Part shown: positions 59,712 to 64,000 of the stretch, one piece after another | Layout of the letters: each line of letters begins with the position of its first letter | Position numbering within the stretch: the first letter of the stretch is position 1 | Origin: Nicotiana tabacum | Taxonomy: Eukaryota; Streptophyta; Magnoliopsida; Solanales; Solanaceae | NCBI RefSeq assembly: GCF_000715075.1 | Contig: NC_134096.1 | Coordinates: 121,712,643-121,776,642, forward strand | Reading direction: 5' to 3' | Length of the DNA: 64,000 nt | Position numbers and translations under genes: made by a program | Notes under the pieces: model-generated | Seen by the model: only the letters and a program-made list of their open reading frames with translations | The model's database searches: none | Told to the model about the DNA's origin: nothing

Positions 59712-60334
59712 TGTTAGGATCGGGAACCCGGGTAGTGCGAAATTTAGCCAAACAACGGTATAGTGACAATAACAAAGACAATGGAAGTTGATAATAACGG
59801 CAATTAAAGAATATAAAGAAGACACAAATTTAATGGTTCGGTCAAGGTGACCTACGTCCACAAGCGGAGATGAGCAATTTCACTATACCAACAAGAGTAC
59901 AAAAGAGAGTACAAAATTAGAGTAAATACTCTAATTAATCCCAAATACCCCAAGAGAATAACCTCACAAGATCACTCCAAAGAAAGGGTTCACACAAGTG
60001 TTTCCCAACACTCACTCTCTTACAAAATACTCTATAATGAAATAAAGGAGGAGAAAGAAAGACAAGAGTGAAAAACTCTTGAATTGGTGTGTTTTCAAAT
60101 GAGGAGAAACTCCTCTATTTATAGCAAGAAATCCTTGGCCTAATAATGGATATTATGTCATGGCAAATGTCATGATCCACAAATTTGTTATAATGGATAT
60201 TATGTCATAGCAAATGTCATGAACCACAAGTTTGTTATAATGGATATTATGTCATGGCAAATGACATAAACCACAAATTTGTTATAATGAATATTATGTC
60301 ATGGCAAATATCATGAAAATTTGGCCATATTACA
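59712..60334 (-). repeat. Tork-like 5' LTR with four 47-bp repeats
   Basis: Four tandem 47-bp units start at 60149, 60196, 60243 and 60290. This accounts for nearly all of its extra length over the partner LTR. Confidence 0.85.
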
Positions 60335-61786
60335 ATATCCATAGATCGTGAAAAGAAACCTTTTCATAAATAAATCTATAACATTGCAGAAATATTGAAC
60401 GGCACGAAACGCTTACTAACAAAAGAAAGAAAGAACAAACCCAAATGCATCCCAAATAATCACATAACGCTCTGCAGGATTAGAATATCAATTTGGTCTC
60501 TTTCATTGTTCCTGTTTTCTAACCAAACTTAGGAGAGTATATATTAATCTTTCCCACTGAGGAGAAATGGGTCAAAACATGATTTCCGAGCAAGTTGCAA
60601 CTGCTAGCTAGCATGCAGGTGTTGTTTTCTTGTTTATCAGCACATTCTGTGAGGACTCACTTATTATTAATTACTCCCTTTTTGTCCAAGAGGTCAATAT
60701 TGGCAAAAAGACAGGTTATGATCTGTTGCTCCAGTGATGGTATTTTCTTTTTAATTCGTTCTTAAGAAGAATGACATCTTTAAACCTAATACCTTTAAAT
60801 TTCGTATTTATATTTAGATGATCTATAGTTTACAGATTCATATGACCATAAATTTTAACAAAAAAAATTCATAAAATTCACACTCAATCAAACTCCATTC
60901 AAACTCCATTACATAAGTTAGGGACGGAGAAGTATATCATTTACTAGTTCCATTTTAGCTCTGAAATGGAACTATTTTAGATATGACATTTTATGTTATT
61001 TCTGATGCAGTGAAATCATGGACAGGTTGGCACTCTGCAGAGGATTCAATTTTCGGAGCTTGGAGATTCACTCTTTTGTCTGTGTCAGACAACTTGTTCT
61101 TTACCTTTTCTTTCACTTGGAATATTCTCTCTTATCTTATTCCCAGCTTCATAATGCATTGAATAAGAAAGTCACGTGATAGACACGCCCCCCACCCCCC
61201 CCCCCCCTCTTTTTTTTTGAGTTTCCTTTTTCTTTTTCTTTTTCTTTGTATATATTTTGAGAGCTTCTTTTCTATTTTTCGGTCACTAATTGCATGAGTA
61301 GTTAAACGAGTGTAATTGTAATATTCATATCAGACTGTCTTTTATTGAAGTGCTTTGGGTGAATAAGATTACTAACTGAGCAGTGAAAAGCAAGGTTGCG
61401 AGTAGTAGTAACTAATAACCCTGCACGTACTAGCTCTTATGCTACCAAGTACCATTGTACTCTGCCAAGGGCACTACCAACTCCCTGTAATACTAGTATT
61501 TTTTAGTTGACATTAGTAATCTTTTGGACTAAGAAAATAAAGAGGTTGGACACATGTTGTGCCAATGACACCCTCGATATGTGCAAAAAAATAATAAAGT
61601 GTTGGCAACCTAACAAGTCTAGATAAAACAAATATCGCGGTTTAATTTAAGCACAACTTCACGTAAATATCCCAGCGTGGAAAAAGAATTATACTAGCTC
61701 CTAATTAGGATACCACTTGCTTTTTTGTCCCTTTACAAGATTTGTTTTCCTTTTTTCCTTTTTGTCATTTTCAGCTGATTGAGCCT
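60335..61786. other. Intergenic DNA upstream of the second DOG1-like gene
   Basis: AT-rich and apparently single-copy. A C-rich/T-rich homopolymer tract lies at 61188-61220 and a (ctttt) repeat at ~61227-61247. No gene supported. Confidence 0.5.
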
Positions 61787-61794
61787 TATATATA
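61787..61794 (+). promoter_or_regulatory. TATA box of the second DOG1-like gene
   Basis: TATATATA about 70 bp upstream of the ATG at 61862, a usual plant spacing once a short 5' leader is allowed. Confidence 0.5.
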
Positions 61795-61861
61795 GTGGCA
61801 TACCTACATATCCATGCGCAAAAAAAGAAAAGCATTGTTCAACGTACTCTTGAGAAAAGAA

Positions 61862-62746
61862 ATGTCAAGTTCAAACAACAGTGATCGAAAGGAGGAGGAA
61901 TGCCTACACGAATCTTGGTTGAATCTTCAACATGAAGAACTAATAGAACTTGAACAAGCTGCAGCTCAGGTTAAAAACGGCGTCAAAGATGAACATAAAC
62001 TCAAACAACTCATTGAAAAGATAATAAACAACTTCCAAGACTACTGTAACAATCGTAGCCGCCTAGCTCAAAAGGACGCATCACCATTCTTTGTACTAAC
62101 TTTCGACGCGAAATAAAAATTTACATGTAAAAAATTATTAAAATTATAAAAATAGTAAAGATGAACCCATAACTTTAAAAATATAATGAGTTCAATACTA
62201 AAGATTTTAAAAGTTGAACCCATAGGGTTTAAATCCTGAATCCGCATCTGCATGCACTCCATTGGAGAACTCAGTCCTATGATCGGTGGCTGCATACCAT
62301 CTTCTTTTATACGTCTTATTTACGCTCTCAGCGTAATGGAAATTGAGTCTCATCTCACTGAGTTCCTTCAGGGGATCAAAACTGGCGAATTTCACGGGTT
62401 AACGACGGCACAAATGACCGTAATCGACAAGCTGCAGACAAAGACGATTCAAGAAGAGAGGAAGCTTTGTTCAAAATTGGCTAGCTTGCAAGAAGACATA
62501 GTCGACCAGCCATTAGCCAGCAAGATGATGAAAGATCATGAGAATGCAGATGAAGATTTTGATAAGCATAGCCACAATATGGCAACAGTAATGGAAGAAG
62601 CTGATAAGTTGAGGATGAAGACACTGAAGCAAATTGTGAGCATACTTATACCGGCTCAGGCGGTGGAATACTTAGCAGCAGCCAAGAAGATTAGGCTTTC
62701 TTTGAAACAATGGGGAAAGAAGAGGGATCACGAGCATAACAACTAA
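61862..62746 (+). pseudogene. DOG1-domain protein paralogue, interrupted
   Basis: The start at 61862 (MSSSNNSDRKEEE) is preferred to the ATG at 61814 because it aligns with the start of the paralogue at 39320. The N-terminal part (SWLNLQHEELIELEQ ... LAQKDASPFF) stops at 62114-62116 inside an insert. The remainder ([61 protein letters not shown]) resumes about 62240 and ends at 62746. Beyond the ~140-bp insert, a base is missing in the Trp codon before IGG (near 62280), where the intact paralogue reads LWISG. The full DOG1 domain is present but cannot be read as one protein unless splicing rescues it, and the paralogue has no intron. Confidence 0.75.
62104..62241. mobile_element. Short insertion in the DOG1-like gene, MITE-like right end
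   Basis: About 140 bp of AT-rich sequence absent from the paralogue, with a right end CCTGAATCCGCATCTG. That resembles the CAGNGGCGGA-type terminus of hAT MITEs. A matching left terminus is not visible, so it may be truncated or be a different repeat. Confidence 0.5.
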
Positions 62747-63430
62747 TAACTTGGTCTATTAGGTTTTTTCTTTTGCCAACTGATGGGAAAAAAAAAGCAT
62801 GTTTGGGTGTATGGTTGGATAATTCTAGTTTGATGAATTTGTTTTCTAGGAGTTCTAGTTTTTGAACCAAAAAAAAGGTTTGATGCTTTAATTTGTTTTG
62901 TCATGTATAGCAGCCTGCTCTTTGTTTTTTCATGTGTGTTATAAGTCGTGTATTTTAATTAGTTGTGAGGCTATAAAGACTACTACTTTTGTTCATTAAA
63001 AATGTCGTGTGAGCTGCTTTGACGTCGTATTTATCAAAGTGTAAGATCAACTGACCATTCACGTTTGGAATGTAATGTATTAAGTAAAGGATAGCATATA
63101 GATTTTCTTAACACACGGCGAAAGATAATAATAATTTTAGACAGATTTTTTCGTGTTTAAAATTTATTTACATGTCAAAGATTGGATCTAAGACGTACCT
63201 GGTGAAGAGAGTCTCGTTTCAAAAATTCTTCGATAGTACAAAAATTTTATGCATATCCACATCGAGTCCGATCTTTTTTATCAACTTTTTAATTAATGAA
63301 ACTCACGAACAAATTGAATGAAAATATTGTGTTAAAATTTTTCTAAAAAACTTCAACTTAAAATAAAAAGAACAAGAATTCTTGTCAAGAATATTTCTTG
63401 GTTTTGGGGCATCTTAGAATAACTCACTTA
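62747..63430. other. Intergenic DNA after the second DOG1-like gene
   Basis: AT-rich. No frame or repeat recognised. Confidence 0.5.
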
Positions 63431-64000
63431 GCCACGATTAATTGGGTGAAGTATATGTATACGGACACCAATCCTTTCCCTTTAGGTTAAAGGAAAAGAC
63501 CAAGGTCGTTACTCACGTGAAGACCAATTCACTAGTTGGCCTTTTCCATAATTCTTATAATTGGAAATTCGAATCCCATTCCTAATGGTAGCCTTAAAGG
63601 TTAATGGTGACGTGTTTTATGACTATGGTAGTCCAATTTATTTTATTGAAAAAGCCATAATAGTTGAAGCGTTGGCAATAAAAAAAGCAATTCAACTGAC
63701 GGTAAAGTGTGAATTAAAGAATATACATATTTTGTCTGATTCTTTAACAATGGTTCAAATGCTTAATGGAAGCGGAGGTCCTTCATGGGAGATTAATACT
63801 GTTTGCGAAGATATTTGGGCGCTTCAGCAACAACTGATTGATGTATTTTTTAAGTATCTTAGTAGAGGGTTTAATACTTGTAGCCATAAGTTAGCTAAAT
63901 TTTCTTTCTCACTACTTAGTGAAGTCTCTTGGTTTGACAACTTTCCCGTTTGGATTGTCAACGAGGCTTCATCTGGTTTTGTACCATTGACTGTTGGGTT
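63431..64000 (+). pseudogene. RNase H-like (RVT_3-type) relic, running off the window
   Basis: From about 63585 the + strand is open to the window end. It encodes VEALAIKKAIQL, HILSDSLTMVQMLNG and CSHKLAKFSFS, the Glu, Asp-Ser and C-terminal parts of the RNase H fold common in plant LINE-derived and host RNase H-like genes. A possible first-Asp segment (INWVKYMYTD) lies at 63437-63466 in another frame, which points to a frameshift or an intron. There is no stop before 64000, so the end is unknown. Another explanation is a live host gene with an exon starting here. Confidence 0.55.

Larger units (their letters stand above)
40426..60334 (-). mobile_element. Tork-like Ty1/copia element, split by a Tekay tandem array
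   Basis: LTRs of 578 bp (40426-41003) and 623 bp (59712-60334) share the end TGTTAGGATCGGGAACC and the other end TTTGGCC(C/A)TATTACA. Read leftwards: gag N-terminus (59704-59054), [Tekay insertion], gag zinc knuckle, protease, integrase, RT, RNase H, PPT (near 41004-41017, TGGTGGAGATT on the minus strand). Removing the insertion gives about 5.2 kb, a normal copia length. It lies between the two DOG1-like genes. Right flank is atatc. No target duplication can be matched because the left flank is a second-copy remnant. Confidence 0.85.

Noticed and set aside
61188..61220. Long C-run and T-run as a structured element
   Set aside because: Simple homopolymer tract with no flanking structure. Also prone to sequencing error.
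62104..62241. Reading the interruption in the second DOG1-like gene as a normal intron
   Set aside because: The paralogue has no intron, the segment lacks good GT-AG borders, its right end looks like a transposon terminus, and a separate 1-bp loss remains.

Overview
The window looks like a plant nuclear chromosome segment. It is rich in nested LTR retrotransposons, has introns and AT-rich intergenic DNA, and carries plant-specific families: Sirevirus, Tork, Tekay and Athila elements, a Mutator-like transposase, zf-GRF, and DOG1-domain proteins. The LTR families with ends like TGTAACGACCC...GGGTCGTGACA, carrying CG-rich short motifs, resemble those of Solanaceae. That assignment is from memory, not from a search. 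No rRNA, tRNA, CRISPR or bacterial-type gene was seen.

Layout. 1-5277: the 3' end of a non-coding, gypsy-type LTR element (internal part plus a 2.9 kb LTR). 5278-8888: a broken zf-GRF gene (+) converging on a decayed MULE transposase (-), cut at 8888. 8889-37514: one reverse-orientation Sirevirus (Copia) blown up to 28.6 kb by later insertions. These are a complete 9.3 kb non-coding LARD-like element (10493-19826), a truncated gypsy LTR (21185-22332), a gypsy solo LTR with target duplication GCAAC (22482-27326, itself holding a Sirevirus LTR of the host's own family), and an Athila-like gag-PR element (30398-37273). 37515-40370: single-copy-looking DNA with an intact DOG1-like gene on the minus strand. 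40371-60334: a Tork-like Copia element whose gag is split, with a 5-bp target duplication, by a Tekay chromovirus that has become a tandem LTR-internal-LTR-internal-LTR array (44358-59048). 60335-64000: intergenic DNA, a second but broken DOG1-like gene (+), and an RNase H-like relic running off the end.

Only one gene looks intact, the DOG1-like gene at 38490-39320. Removing the retrotransposons puts the two DOG1-like genes head to head about 2.6 kb apart, so they were probably a divergent paralogue pair pushed 22.5 kb apart. All transposon proteins carry stops, frameshifts or deletions.

The clearest result is the Tekay array. By eye, the middle LTR carries the variants of the right LTR in its first ~1.8 kb and those of the left LTR in its last ~0.4 kb. 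This is the expected product of unequal crossing-over between the two LTRs of a single element, with the exchange mapped to about 300 bp. I found no convincing new multi-gene biological system. The best leads are the convergent MULE/zf-GRF pair, the LARD-like element with its lineage-specific CG-rich palindrome arrays, and the Tekay and Tork tandem structures.
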